The notes under the pieces: model-generated | The model's input: the letters and a program-made list of their open reading frames with translations, nothing else | Database searches by the model: none | Told to the model about the DNA's origin: nothing | Shown here: positions 1 to 8,717 of the stretch, piece by piece | How the letters are laid out: every line of letters starts with the position of its first letter | Position numbering within the stretch: the first letter of the stretch is position 1 | Assembly (NCBI RefSeq): GCF_002368195.1 | Contig: NZ_AP018178.1 | Coordinates: 9,010,645-9,074,644, forward strand | Length of the DNA: 64,000 bases | Direction of reading: 5' to 3' | From: Calothrix sp. NIES-2100 | GTDB lineage: Bacteria; Cyanobacteriota; Cyanobacteriia; Cyanobacteriales; Nostocaceae | Made by a program: the position numbers and the translations under genes

Positions 1-256
1 GGCTGGTTGTTGTACCGCTATTAGGAGCGCCAGTATCTACTGATGTGCCACCTGCACCTGCACAACGTGAATTTAGCGGAAAATGCTCACACAGAAGCTT
101 CATTCCTTCTGGTGACATCTGGATTTCCGTTGGTGAACTAGTGGATGAGCTATTAGATTGAGCTATGGAGGATTTACTTGATTCGGCAACAGCAACATTG
201 GTGGTTAGCGCCAAAGTTATAGCTGTGCCAATCAGGCTCAGAGTTTTTCCCTTCAT
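1..256 (-). CDS. Secreted protein of unknown function (3' end cut by window)
   Basis: An open frame runs leftward from an ATG at 254-256 out of the window, giving the first 85 residues. The start MKGKTLSLIGTAITLALTTN is a textbook signal peptide with a basic n-region and hydrophobic core, and cleavage is likely after the VAVA near residue 24. The following segment is rich in Ser and Thr and contains two cysteines in a KLLCEHFPLNSRC motif before a Gly/Ala/Thr-rich stretch. Short Cys-containing motifs of this kind occur in exported cyanobacterial proteins, possibly before a larger outer-membrane or periplasmic domain, but that part lies outside the window. I do not recognise the family. It diverges from the penicillin-binding protein gene on the right. 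Confidence 0.7.
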   Translation of the reverse strand, partial: MKGKTLSLIGTAITLALTTNVAVAESSKSSIAQSNSSSTSSPTEIQMSPEGMKLLCEHFPLNSRCAGAGGTSVDTGAPNSGTTTS

Positions 257-691
257 TCTGAATTAACCTCAACGGAACACTCCGCCCATTAAAACAAACA
301 AAGTTATTTATAAAATCTGTCTAAATGGGGATGTATATTTTTACTGCAATATATGTGGATCTATTAAAGCGGTAAAATTTACACCCTTGATTTTTTGATT
401 GGTAGTTTTGACAATTACAAAGTTAAATCTAATGGCTGGGGTCGTTATTCTGGTTAATAGTATATATAATAGGCATTTTAGCAGCGAAATTCAAGTAATT
501 GTTCAGGTAAATAATTGCTCAATCTCAATCAAGTAAATATGCTGAATAACTATATATTAAATGTAAAATATTTTAGTAAAAAAATCAGTACAGCCAATTT
601 CTGTTTAGGCTTATGAGTAGAATGGTGTAAGAGTACCATTAAAATTGTAATTTTCCTGATTCTTCGTTAATAGGCGTAATGTAAATAGCCG
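257..691. other. Divergent AT-rich intergenic region
   Basis: This 435-base spacer separates two divergently transcribed genes and must hold promoters for both. It is AT-rich, with TA-rich tracts around 455-480 and 540-590. I see no open frame, RNA gene or strong hairpin in it. Confidence 0.5.
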
Positions 692-2962
692 ATGAGTTCC
701 CCGCAACCCCCTCAAAAGCCCCAAACGATACTTGGTCAACTGACGCAAGCAGTACATACAATTCAAGCTAGGGTGGATTTTTCCAAACTAGCGCTCAAGC
801 CTAATGCTAAAGTACCAGAACTCTGGGTGCAGGATGCGGGGGCAGATAAGGCGGAGGTATATCCGTTGTTAGGCGATCGCTATATTTTAGGTCGCAGCTC
901 CAAATCTAGCGATATCGTCATTCGCAACCCAGTAGTTAGCCAAATTCATCTGTCATTGTCGCGGGATTCTACGCAACGCACCCCGGTTTTCATCATCAAA
1001 GACGAAAACTCCACCAATGGTATTTACCGTGGTAAGCGACGGGTCAGTTCTTTAGAATTACGTCATGGCGATGTTCTGACCTTAGGGCCGCCAGAACTCG
1101 CAGCTTCCGTGCGCCTGCAATATGTCGATCCACCAGCTTGGTATTGGAAAGCCGCAACTTGGGCTACTTACGGTGTAGGTGGGGTTACGGCTTTGTTGGC
1201 TTTAGTAATTGGCGTTGAATGGCTGAAATTCTCAGTTAGGTCTTTACCGACAATTACTCGTGCGCCAGTGGTTGTTTACGCCCGTGATGGTTCTACGCCG
1301 CTGCGTGAGCCGAGAACTACATCTCACATAGATATGAAGCGGTTGGAGGATTTTGGCCCTTATTTGCCAAAAGCTGTGATTGCGTCAGAAGATAGTCGCT
1401 ATTACTGGCACTTTGGCGTTGATCCTTTAGGAATTTTGCGCGCTGTATTAATTAATAGCCGTAGCGGTGATGTGCAGCAAGGAGCCAGTACAGTTACCCA
1501 ACAAGTTGCTCGCAGTTTGTTCCGCGATTATGTAGGTAGACAAGATTCCCTAGGACGGAAATTGCGAGAAGCAGTTGTTGCTTTGAAATTGGAAACGTTT
1601 TACAGCAAAGATTACATTTTGCTGACTTATTTAAATCGAGTGTTTTTAGGTGCGGATACCTCTGGTTTTGAGGATGCTGCTAAGTATTACTTTGATAAGT
1701 CAGCTAAAGAATTAACTTTGGCGGAAGCCGCGACTTTAGTAGGTATTTTACCAGGCCCCAACGCATTTGATTTTTGTGGGGATGGCCCCAATAAGCTAGA
1801 AGCAGCTGAGTATCGCAACCGCGTGATTAAGCGGATGGTAGAAATGGGTCAAATTAAACAGGAGGATGCGAACCGCGCTAGACGTTCCACCGTCCAAATC
1901 AGCCCAAAAGTTTGCGAACAGCAAGCTAAAACCATTAGTCCTTATTTTTACAGTTATGTCTTCCAAGAACTCGAATCAATTTTGGGGGAGGGAGCGGCAA
2001 AAGAAGGCAATTATATTATTGAAACTCAGCTAGATCCTGCTATTCAGGCGCAAGCAGAAGCAGCTTTACGTAATTCAGTGAATACCTCAGGGTCAAGTTT
2101 TGGCTTTTCTCAAGGAGCGATGGTGACCTTGGATTCAAGCAATGGCAGTATCCTGGCTATGGTGGGGGGCACAGATTACAGAAAAAGCCAATTTAATCGT
2201 GCGGTACAAGCCAAAAGACAACCAGGTTCCACCTTTAAAATTTTTGCTTATACCGCTGCCCTAGTGCAAGGAATTTCACCATTTAGAAGTTATTCCTGCG
2301 CTCCTTTAACTTGGCAAGGCTTTACTTACAAACCCTGTCGTGCTGGTGCAGGTACTAGTTTAGATATAGCTACAGGTTTGGCGCTTTCGGAAAATCCCAT
2401 CGCTTTGCGAGTAGCACGAGAAATTGGGCTGAATAAAGTAGTAGCAATGGCTCAACGTTTAGGGATAAAATCAGCACTCGATCCAGTTCCCGGCTTGGTG
2501 CTTGGTCAAAGCGTAGTGAATGTCTTGGAAATGACTGGTGCTTTTGGCGCGATCGGCAATCGTGGGGTGTGGAATCCTCCACATGCAATTAGTAGGATTT
2601 TAGACAGTGGTGATTGCCGCGATCCTAAAGATTTAAAAACCTGTCGCGTAATTTACTCCTTCGACCAAGATCCTGATGCCAACAAGCGAGTGCTATCCAA
2701 TGATATCGCTGATCAAATGACTAATTTGATGCGGGGGGTAGTTAGCAGGGGTACAGGACGCAGTGCGGCTATTGGATTAGGGGAAGCTGGTAAAACAGGT
2801 ACAACGAATAACAACGTTGACTTGTGGTTTATCGGCTTTATTCCCAGTCGGCGGTTGGTTACTGGGATTTGGCTAGGTAATGACAATAACTCCCCCACAT
2901 CTGGTAGTAGTGCGCAAGCAGCTCAGTTATGGGGTAACTATATGGGGCGAATTGTTAAGTAA
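692..2962 (+). CDS. Class A penicillin-binding protein with N-terminal FHA domain
   Basis: A bifunctional peptidoglycan synthase of 756 residues, acting at the periplasmic face of the inner membrane. An FHA phosphothreonine-binding domain lies in the cytoplasm at about 50-145 (ILGRSSKSSDIVI, SLSR, ENSTNG motifs). One membrane helix follows at about 155-177. The GT51 glycosyltransferase domain at about 210-395 has the catalytic Glu at 233 in the EDSRYYWHFG motif and QGASTVTQQVARSLF. The transpeptidase domain at about 445-750 has S513-x-x-K516, S566-E567-N568 and K701-T-G. All catalytic motifs are intact. Fusion of FHA to a class A PBP is a recurrent cyanobacterial architecture and suggests control by Ser/Thr kinase phosphorylation of a partner (inference). 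Start ATG 692 is the first in frame. The gene stands alone on its strand. Confidence 0.92.
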   Translation: MSSPQPPQKPQTILGQLTQAVHTIQARVDFSKLALKPNAKVPELWVQDAGADKAEVYPLLGDRYILGRSSKSSDIVIRNPVVSQIHLSLSRDSTQRTPVFIIKDENSTNGIYRGKRRVSSLELRHGDVLTLGPPELAASVRLQYVDPPAWYWKAATWATYGVGGVTALLALVIGVEWLKFSVRSLPTITRAPVVVYARDGSTPLREPRTTSHIDMKRLEDFGPYLPKAVIASEDSRYYWHFGVDPLGILRAVLINSRSGDVQQGASTVTQQVARSLFRDYVGRQDSLGRKLREAVVALKLETFYSKDYILLTYLNRVFLGADTSGFEDAAKYYFDKSAKELTLAEAATLVGILPGPNAFDFCGDGPNKLEAAEYRNRVIKRMVEMGQIKQEDANRARRSTVQISPKVCEQQAKTISPYFYSYVFQELESILGEGAAKEGNYIIETQLDPAIQAQAEAALRNSVNTSGSSFGFSQGAMVTLDSSNGSILAMVGGTDYRKSQFNRAVQAKRQPGSTFKIFAYTAALVQGISPFRSYSCAPLTWQGFTYKPCRAGAGTSLDIATGLALSENPIALRVAREIGLNKVVAMAQRLGIKSALDPVPGLVLGQSVVNVLEMTGAFGAIGNRGVWNPPHAISRILDSGDCRDPKDLKTCRVIYSFDQDPDANKRVLSNDIADQMTNLMRGVVSRGTGRSAAIGLGEAGKTGTTNNNVDLWFIGFIPSRRLVTGIWLGNDNNSPTSGSSAQAAQLWGNYMGRIVK

Positions 2963-3104
2963 CTAGTCATTGGGCATTGGGCATGGCGAAGGGATGGGGC
3001 AGAAAACTCCCCACACTCCCTCATCTCCCTTATCCTCCTTGTCTCCCTTTTCCCCTTATCCCCCCTCGTCCTCCTCATCCCTCCAGTCCCCCAACCCTAC
3101 TTTT
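2963..3104. repeat. Short tandem repeat spacer (STRR-like)
   Basis: The spacer between the convergent PBP and DUF4335 genes carries repeated TCATTGGGCATTGGGCATG units followed by a pyrimidine-rich tract of CCCTCATCTCCC/CTTGTCTCCC units. Both unit types recur in many other spacers of the window. Confidence 0.75.
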
Positions 3105-4592
3105 TTACTGATATCCACGCCAAGGAGCGATTTCTAGTTTACCGCTAGGCTGAAATATTACTTGGAAATGGGCAAGAGGTTCTTTGGTGTTGGGAGCAAC
3201 TAAATTAGAGCCGTAAGCTGCTTGTAACATCTGGGGAAGAGGAGTTTCTCTAGCATAATCATAGGCAACTTGGTTGAGTGGTTCATAGTCGGCGATCGCG
3301 CCATTTTTATTGATCGCCACCCGATACTTCAAATCTCTGTCAAAGTGGGGTGTTCCAGCCCAATTTTGGCGAATTGTATTATAAAGTTTCTGGTTTAAAT
3401 CCTTAACTGCATTAGGCTCGGTAATTTTTGCCCCAACAACTTCTGGTGTTTTGGTATATCCTCGCCAAGGACTAACTTGCAGCTCACCTGTTCTAGTTAA
3501 GACAACTCGAAATTGGGCGATGGGTTCGTTGCTGATAGGGCCACGGGTGGCAGGGTTGTAAAGTAAGTTAGGTAGAGGAGTTTTTTGCACATCATCATTT
3601 GCCTTTTTATTCACCGCCTTATAGCCAATAATCGCACCATCCGCAGCTGCGCCTAGACGATAAATTAAATCCTCTTGTAATCCTGAGCGATCAGTCCAAG
3701 CGGGATTAATTTGGTTATACACCTGGCGATTTAATGCCCGTAGTTTAGACGCATCAGTAATTTCTGGAACTGTAGTTAAAAGTGCTTCTAAATCTTTAAC
3801 TGCGGGGGTTGCTGTTGGGGTGGGACTAGCAATAGGAGTTGTAGCCGCCGTAGCTGTTGGTGTCACAGTTGGGTTAGGTGTGGGAGCCGTCGATACAGGA
3901 GTTGTAGACTCAACAGCCGCAGGAGTAGCGCTTGGTGTAGCAGTAGGGGTTGTAGAGCTACTTTGCTCTTGTGGCTTTGGCTCTGGTGGACGTACTTGCG
4001 GCGATGGTATCAAGCTTAAAGCTAGTGCTGCTACCGCCAAACTAGAAACGCCAATACTAGCAGGTACTGCCTGTTTCACGACAGCTTGGCTGGCAATACT
4101 ACTGCGTCTGGTAACTGGTTGTAATTCCAGTGATAATTCTGGTAAAGTTTGGCTATCAGCGAAAAACTGATCCACTGCTTCCACTAAATCAAATAACTGT
4201 ACCGTATTCAAATCTATTTGAATAGGTTCTTTCGCACGGTTAGGATTAGTATCAAAACCTGCGGCTTCACCCTCAGAATGTACAATCAATCTGTGCCGAT
4301 TGATATCTATTTTCTGTAACTCTACTAACTCTGAATCTCGATTATGTGCTTGAGGATTGGGGATATTACTCAAAAATTCTTGAGCATAAGCACTAACTGC
4401 TCTGACCAAGCTTTCAAAAAATTCCCGTCCTCCTCTTAAAGGCTGTTTATAGCTAGATAAATAGCATTCTGCATTTACCAATATTGATAATTCCGGGCGC
4501 AGTTCTTGAAAGTGTGCAGCCCTAGTGGCATCACTTAAACCTTCTAAAAGTAAGGTACAATTAGGCAGACTATACTTACGTTGAATATTCAT
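3105..4592 (-). CDS. DUF4335-family cyanobacterial protein
   Basis: A 495-residue protein whose N-terminus (RKYSLPNCTLLLEGLSD) matches the cyanobacterial DUF4335 family as I remember it; its function is unknown. Residues 1-170 form a compact domain. A hydrophobic segment at about 180-195 (SIGVSSLAVAALALSLIPS) may be a single membrane helix. A long low-complexity Pro/Thr/Ala linker spans about 200-265. The C-terminal part holds two similar halves (about 270-375 and 380-495), each with an L-Y-N-x-I/L motif and ending in a PWRGY motif (SPWRGYTK and APWRGYQ), so it looks like an internal duplication. The ATG overlaps the stop of the upstream DUF3038 gene in an ATGA junction, so the two are translationally coupled and probably work together. 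Confidence 0.8.
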   Translation of the reverse strand: MNIQRKYSLPNCTLLLEGLSDATRAAHFQELRPELSILVNAECYLSSYKQPLRGGREFFESLVRAVSAYAQEFLSNIPNPQAHNRDSELVELQKIDINRHRLIVHSEGEAAGFDTNPNRAKEPIQIDLNTVQLFDLVEAVDQFFADSQTLPELSLELQPVTRRSSIASQAVVKQAVPASIGVSSLAVAALALSLIPSPQVRPPEPKPQEQSSSTTPTATPSATPAAVESTTPVSTAPTPNPTVTPTATAATTPIASPTPTATPAVKDLEALLTTVPEITDASKLRALNRQVYNQINPAWTDRSGLQEDLIYRLGAAADGAIIGYKAVNKKANDDVQKTPLPNLLYNPATRGPISNEPIAQFRVVLTRTGELQVSPWRGYTKTPEVVGAKITEPNAVKDLNQKLYNTIRQNWAGTPHFDRDLKYRVAINKNGAIADYEPLNQVAYDYARETPLPQMLQAAYGSNLVAPNTKEPLAHFQVIFQPSGKLEIAPWRGYQ

Positions 4593-5215
4593 TCTACTTC
4601 CCCATCGAAAAGACTGATCCAGAACCGCTGCATTCCAGCTGTGCCAGTACAGAAGAGTAGTTGTCCCAATAGATCTATCGCCAGATCGTCTAATTTTTCA
4701 TCAGAATTTAAGGCTAGCGCTCCATAACGCCGGGAACTCATCCTACTCTTAAAATGCGTTCTAAACCGCTCTAAATAATTAGAGAGTCGCAAATTCTGTT
4801 CCAATGGGATTTGCTTATCATTCATTTGTTGATAAATCATCAGCAACTGGCGGATAACAACTGTCAAACGCCGCGCTATGTAACAAGCAATAACCACCAA
4901 AGCTTTTGCTTCCATGATGGTTAAAGGGCGGCGCATGTGCGCTCGTCGTAGTGGGTTAGAACTACGCATTCGCCATAAATTTACTCTATCTTTAATAATT
5001 CCTTTTAGATCCAATTCGTCAGCAAAAGCTAGGATGGCTTCAGAACCACCTAGTTCTAAAGCTTCAATTGCTAGTAAAATCAGATCTATTTGTACCCGAG
5101 TTCTGCGGGGACATCCTTGTCCCTCAGTCGCCGGATCGGGTAAGGTATCCAGAATCATAGGCAATGAGGGGGGAGTAGGACTGTTGAAAGATGTTAAACT
5201 AGCGGAGACATTCAT
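4589..5215 (-). CDS. DUF3038-family cyanobacterial protein
   Basis: A 208-residue, mostly helical soluble protein with the CPRRTRVQIDLILLAIEALE segment typical of the DUF3038 family (recognised from memory). No catalytic motif or membrane helix is evident. It is the first gene of a two-gene unit: its TGA overlaps the ATG of the DUF4335 gene by four bases. Conserved pairing of these two families in cyanobacteria suggests that the soluble DUF3038 protein acts with the membrane-anchored DUF4335 protein, but the role is not known. Confidence 0.8.
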   Translation of the reverse strand: MNVSASLTSFNSPTPPSLPMILDTLPDPATEGQGCPRRTRVQIDLILLAIEALELGGSEAILAFADELDLKGIIKDRVNLWRMRSSNPLRRAHMRRPLTIMEAKALVVIACYIARRLTVVIRQLLMIYQQMNDKQIPLEQNLRLSNYLERFRTHFKSRMSSRRYGALALNSDEKLDDLAIDLLGQLLFCTGTAGMQRFWISLFDGEVE

Positions 5216-5782
5216 TCTATAGATACCTTGTGCGGTTCCAACAGACTAGGTAAAACTAATTTAAGATAAATAGCCAAACAAAAACATTAGGCTTGTAGCA
5301 GTAGTATTCCTGCCTGATATATACATTACTTCTTCTAATCAAAGGTTTCCGTATACTTAAATCTAAGTTTTTAACATATAAGTGTATCAGCCTCTTTCGG
5401 TAGTGCAATTCCATCCCTAGCTTGAATTAGATTCAAGTGATCGTCAATGGATAACGAAACTGGGGCTTCGATCCCCAGCGTAAGACATTATAGTGTACGA
5501 TTTGTCAGGTATCTGGAATTGGGATTGGGGCATGGGGCACAGGGCATGGGGCGTGGGATCAGGAGCTAGAGACTAGGGGTTAGAGACTAGGGACTAGGAA
5601 TAACTTTTTCCTAATACCCCATACCCAATGACGGCAGTTTGCACAACACTGGAACCAGCAACGCACTGCCTCCCCAATGCCCAATACTTCGACTCCTCTC
5701 AGTACAAGTGCCCAATGCCCCATGCCCAATTTCCAATTTCCAGTACCCAATTCCCAATACTCAATCCCTAATATCAATTTTT
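5216..5782. repeat. Spacer with promoter region and heptamer repeats upstream of apt
   Basis: The left half (5216-5510) is ordinary AT-rich intergenic DNA between divergent genes. The right half (about 5518-5772) is a dense array of degenerate repeats of the GGCATGGGGC/CCCAATGCCC and GAGACTAGGG types in both orientations, able to fold into long imperfect hairpins. It runs to within 10 bases of the apt start and opens an artificial upstream extension of the apt frame. Confidence 0.75.
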
Positions 5783-6301
5783 ATGGATTTGAAGTCGCTA
5801 ATTCGTGATATACCAGATTTTCCCAAACCTGGAATTCTATTTCGAGATATCACTACATTGCTGCGTGATCCTCAAGGATTGCGCTACACTATTGACTTTT
5901 TTGCCCAACAGTGTATCGACCGGGAAATGAACCCAGATTACATTGTGGGTATGGAGTCACGGGGCTTTATTTTTGGCTCTCCTTTGGCTTATAAGTTAGG
6001 TTCTGGTTTTATTCCAGCGCGTAAAAAAGGTAAGTTACCAGGAGCAGTCCACTCTATCGAGTATGAATTAGAGTATGGTACAGACTCCTTAGAAGTGCAT
6101 CAGGATGCTTTACATCCAGGTAGCCGTGTTTTGATTGTGGACGATTTGATCGCCACAGGCGGAACGGCGAGTGCAACGGCGAAGTTATTGCAGAAGATTG
6201 GCTGCGAATTAGTGGGCTTTGGGTTTATTATCGAGCTACGGGATTTACAAGGGCGTAAACATCTGCCAGATGTGCCAATTATCTCGCTGATTGAATATTA
6301 G
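5783..6301 (+). CDS. apt: Adenine phosphoribosyltransferase
   Basis: Converts adenine and PRPP to AMP in purine salvage, in the cytoplasm. With the start at ATG 5783 (MDLKSLIRDIPDFPKPGILF) the protein has 172 residues, the usual length for bacterial APRT. The frame is open further upstream to 5639, but those codons lie in the repeat array and encode low-complexity sequence, so I reject that extension. The PRPP-binding motif VLIVDDLIATGGTA is at about 116-129 and the family signature GMESRGFIFG at about 56-65. The gene is flanked by repeats and is probably its own transcription unit. Confidence 0.95.
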   Translation: MDLKSLIRDIPDFPKPGILFRDITTLLRDPQGLRYTIDFFAQQCIDREMNPDYIVGMESRGFIFGSPLAYKLGSGFIPARKKGKLPGAVHSIEYELEYGTDSLEVHQDALHPGSRVLIVDDLIATGGTASATAKLLQKIGCELVGFGFIIELRDLQGRKHLPDVPIISLIEY

Positions 6302-6420
6302 TCAAGAGTCAAAAAGTCCATAGTCCATAGTCAACAGTCCATAGTTCAATGATTATTGACCATTAACCTTTGACCCTTGACCTTGACCCTTAACCCTTGA
6401 CCATTGACCTTTGGCTAAAC
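6302..6420. repeat. Heptamer repeat spacer
   Basis: Directly after the apt stop comes a run of AGTCCATAGTCAACAGTCCATAG units, then GACCATTAACCTTTGACCCTTGACC units. This is a clear example of the tandem 7-base repeat family found between genes throughout the window. Confidence 0.8.
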
Positions 6421-6424
6421 TGCA

Positions 6425-7471
6425 ATGAGTTCTACAAAAATTTCTCTGGAGACAGGTCTGAACTGGCTAATTAGGCTGGTTACGAGTGAGACTTTTATTT
6501 ATGTAGTGAAAAGGCTTCTACAGGCATTGTTGACTCTATTTTTGGCTTCAGCATTGTCATTTTTCATTATTCAACTGGCTCCAGGGGATTATGTAGATAC
6601 ATTGCGGCAAAATCCAAAAATTTCTCCAGAAAGAATTGAGGAAATTAAGCGACAGTTTGGTTTGGATAAGTCTTGGCCAGAGCAATTTGGGCTGTGGCTG
6701 TGGCGAATCTTCACAAAGGGAGATTTTGGTACGAGTTTTGTTTACCAACGTTCTGTGGTGTCGCTGTTGTGGGAACGGATACCGGCGACTTTGCTATTAG
6801 CGATCGCTTCTTTAATTTGCACATGGGCGATCGCTATCCCTTTGGGTATTATCGCCGCTGTCAAGCAAAATAAGCTGATTGACCGCGTCTTACAGGTAAT
6901 TAGCTACACTGGGCAAGGATTTCCCAGCTTTATTACTGCCCTATTTCTGTTAATTGTAGCTCAAGTTACCTCGCCGATTTTTCCAGTAGGTAGCATGACT
7001 AGCATTAATAACTCAGAACTGTCCTGGTTTGGTAAACTCCTGGATCTTGGTTGGCACATGATTTTACCAACGATCGCACTTTCGATTACGAGTTTCGCTG
7101 GTTTGCAACGCATCACTCGCGGCGAATTATTAGATGTTCTGCGTCAAGATTATATCCAAACGGCGCGGGCGAAAGGCTTGCCAGAAAATCGCGTAATTTA
7201 CGTTCATGCTTTGCGTAACGCCATTAACCCTTTAATTACCTTATTGGGTTTTGAGCTAGCTGGTTTATTAAACGGTGCATTTATTGCGGAACAGTTCTTC
7301 AACTGGCCAGGTTTAGGAAGGTTAACATTACAGGCTGGACTAGCTCAGGATTTGTATTTATTAATGGCCAGCTTGGTTATGGGTGCGGTACTGTTGATTG
7401 TGGGTAACTTAATCGCTGACTTAATGCTGAAAGCTGCCGATCCACGTATTAAGTTAGAGAATTTGAATTAG
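6425..7471 (+). CDS. ABC transporter permease, dipeptide/oligopeptide (DppB/OppB) type
   Basis: A 348-residue inner-membrane permease with about six helices. The N-terminal RLLQALLTLFLASALSFFII segment with QLAPGD is the hallmark of the DppB/OppB family, and the EAA-loop equivalent (RQDYIQTARAKGLPENRVIYVHALRNAINPL) lies near residues 239-270. It would form the membrane channel of a peptide, nickel or related importer. No ATPase, second permease or binding protein lies nearby, so it is an orphan subunit whose partners must be elsewhere, which is common in cyanobacteria. The substrate cannot be told from this sequence. Confidence 0.9.
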   Translation: MSSTKISLETGLNWLIRLVTSETFIYVVKRLLQALLTLFLASALSFFIIQLAPGDYVDTLRQNPKISPERIEEIKRQFGLDKSWPEQFGLWLWRIFTKGDFGTSFVYQRSVVSLLWERIPATLLLAIASLICTWAIAIPLGIIAAVKQNKLIDRVLQVISYTGQGFPSFITALFLLIVAQVTSPIFPVGSMTSINNSELSWFGKLLDLGWHMILPTIALSITSFAGLQRITRGELLDVLRQDYIQTARAKGLPENRVIYVHALRNAINPLITLLGFELAGLLNGAFIAEQFFNWPGLGRLTLQAGLAQDLYLLMASLVMGAVLLIVGNLIADLMLKAADPRIKLENLN

Positions 7472-7572
7472 TCAATAGTCATTGGTCATTTGTCATTTGT
7501 CATTTGTCCCCCTTGTCCCCCTTGTCTTCCTTGTCCCCCTCATCTCCCTCATCCCCGTCTCCTCATCCCGCC
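7472..7572. repeat. Pyrimidine-rich tandem repeat spacer
   Basis: GTCATTTGTCATTTGTC units pass into CCCCCTTGTCCCCCTTGTCTTCC units just before the next start codon. The second unit type is also found inside the ppc coding sequence. Confidence 0.75.
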
Positions 7573-7851
7573 ATGCTGGAAGTATATTATCTGGTACGTT
7601 CAAAATCTGATGGTCGTTACCTTACAGCTCGTCCCAATGCTGAAGCATCAGGTTACCTGTTGTTGTTTAAGGAAAACTTTGATGCTTTGAGCTATCTCAA
7701 TACCCACGCTGCTGAGGTGGCAAACCGCTTTGCTGTAGAATCTATTCCGGGTACACAGGTGAATAGTTTACTCAAACGCTGGGGTTTTATGGGTATAGGT
7801 ATTGTGACTGACCCTTTATTACCCAAGGTTGAGTTTTTGCAACATGGTTAA
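7573..7851 (+). CDS. Small conserved hypothetical protein
   Basis: A 92-residue soluble protein starting MLEVYYLVRSKSDGRYLTAR at ATG 7573. The frame is open to 7504 upstream, but that part is repeat-derived and would encode only Ser/Pro/Leu low complexity, so the start at 7573 is preferred. No signal peptide, membrane helix or known catalytic motif is seen. The composition and ordered alternation of hydrophobic residues look like a real folded protein. I do not recognise the family. Confidence 0.7.
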   Translation: MLEVYYLVRSKSDGRYLTARPNAEASGYLLLFKENFDALSYLNTHAAEVANRFAVESIPGTQVNSLLKRWGFMGIGIVTDPLLPKVEFLQHG

Positions 7852-8032
7852 ATGCAGAAAACATCTGCGGGTGGTGGATAGCGAGTTTATTGAAGAGAAT
7901 TCTAAAATATGGCGATTGAGTGAGTAGACATCGCTCTTAGTTAATTGGTGATATGTCTGATTATTCACCACAAAATCCTTAGTTTTGTGTTGTTATAACG
8001 CCCACAGGCTAGAAGCCACTGGCTCTCGATGC

Positions 8033-8130
8033 AAAGCCCACCTACCCTACCCTGTGGGAACCCCTTCGGGGAACGGGAACGACTTCGTCGTACGTGGGCT
8101 AAGAAAATTTAGCCCACAAAGGTGGGCTTT
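8033..8130. repeat. Inverted-repeat element, hairpin with AAAGCCCACC ends
   Basis: AAAGCCCACC at the left is matched by GGTGGGCTTT at the right, and inside lies a second pair around GGGAACCCCTTCGGGGAACGGG. Just to the left (about 8010-8035) is a sequence that reads on the minus strand as GGCTTTGCATCGAGAGCCAG, similar to a segment near 52630. Confidence 0.7.
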
Positions 8131-8242
8131 GTTGTTTTAGCCGCACCATTCTATGGTGACGGCGGTATTTCGGGTAAACTAGGGGTTGAATCTTCACCTA
8201 ATTAGCCAATACTAAGTAGTTAAACATAATTAATTACACAAT

Positions 8243-8315
8243 GTCATTGCGAATATAGCGAAGCGAAATGAAGCAATCGCAACGGCTGGGATTACTTCGC
8301 TTCGCTCGCAATGAC
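8243..8315. repeat. Palindromic dispersed repeat with GTCATTGCGA ends
   Basis: The left end GTCATTGCGA is repeated inverted at the right (TCGCAATGAC), with GCGAAGCGAA inside both arms. This sequence type is a widespread bacterial and cyanobacterial palindromic repeat. Confidence 0.75.
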
Positions 8316-8406
8316 TGTAATCAATTTTGTGTGGTTACTTATCTTTATTTATCGCTGGGTATTTTTTTATCACTGTCCAACGTCTAAAGTAAAGTAGAAA
8401 TCTAAT

Positions 8407-8673
8407 CTTGTGGGGTGGGCAGGAAAGCCCAGCCTTGATTATGGGCGGGTGAGACACCATTGGTGTCAACTTAAGTCAAAACGCTTATTCCACAGGCATT
8501 TTACCCCACCCCTCAATCCCCTCCCCGTAAACGGGGAGGGGACGTTTTGGCTTTTAGACAAAACTGGGGTGGGGTAGCGCGGATCTTGATGGTACGTGAT
8601 TTTGTATCAAATCACATCCTGGCAAGGGTTTCGCCTTAAGTTGACACAGGTGGTGAGACACCCACCCCACAAG
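8407..8673. mobile_element. MITE-like element with 13-bp perfect terminal inverted repeats
   Basis: The ends CTTGTGGGGTGGG (8407-8419) and CCCACCCCACAAG (8661-8673) are perfect inverted repeats. Nested inside is a second pair, TGTCAACTTAAG (8464-8475) and CTTAAGTTGACA (8635-8646). The core holds a GC-rich hairpin (CCCCTCCCCGT, 8518-8540) but no open frame. Size (267 bases), lack of coding capacity and nested inverted ends fit a small non-autonomous element; no target duplication could be confirmed. Confidence 0.5.
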
Positions 8674-8717
8674 AAGTAATTGTATATTTTTTTATCTGGA
8701 AGTCCCTAAGGTAGTCG

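Larger units (their letters stand above)
7852..8717. other. Repeat-rich gene-free spacer
   Basis: These 866 bases hold no credible gene. They contain three separate inverted-repeat elements, listed individually at 8033-8130, 8243-8315 and 8407-8673. The rest is AT-rich. Confidence 0.7.

Noticed and set aside
3820..4170. Open frame of 116 codons on the plus strand
   Set aside because: It is antisense to the Pro/Thr/Ala-rich linker of the DUF4335 gene; its Gly/Val-rich low-complexity product is a composition artefact.
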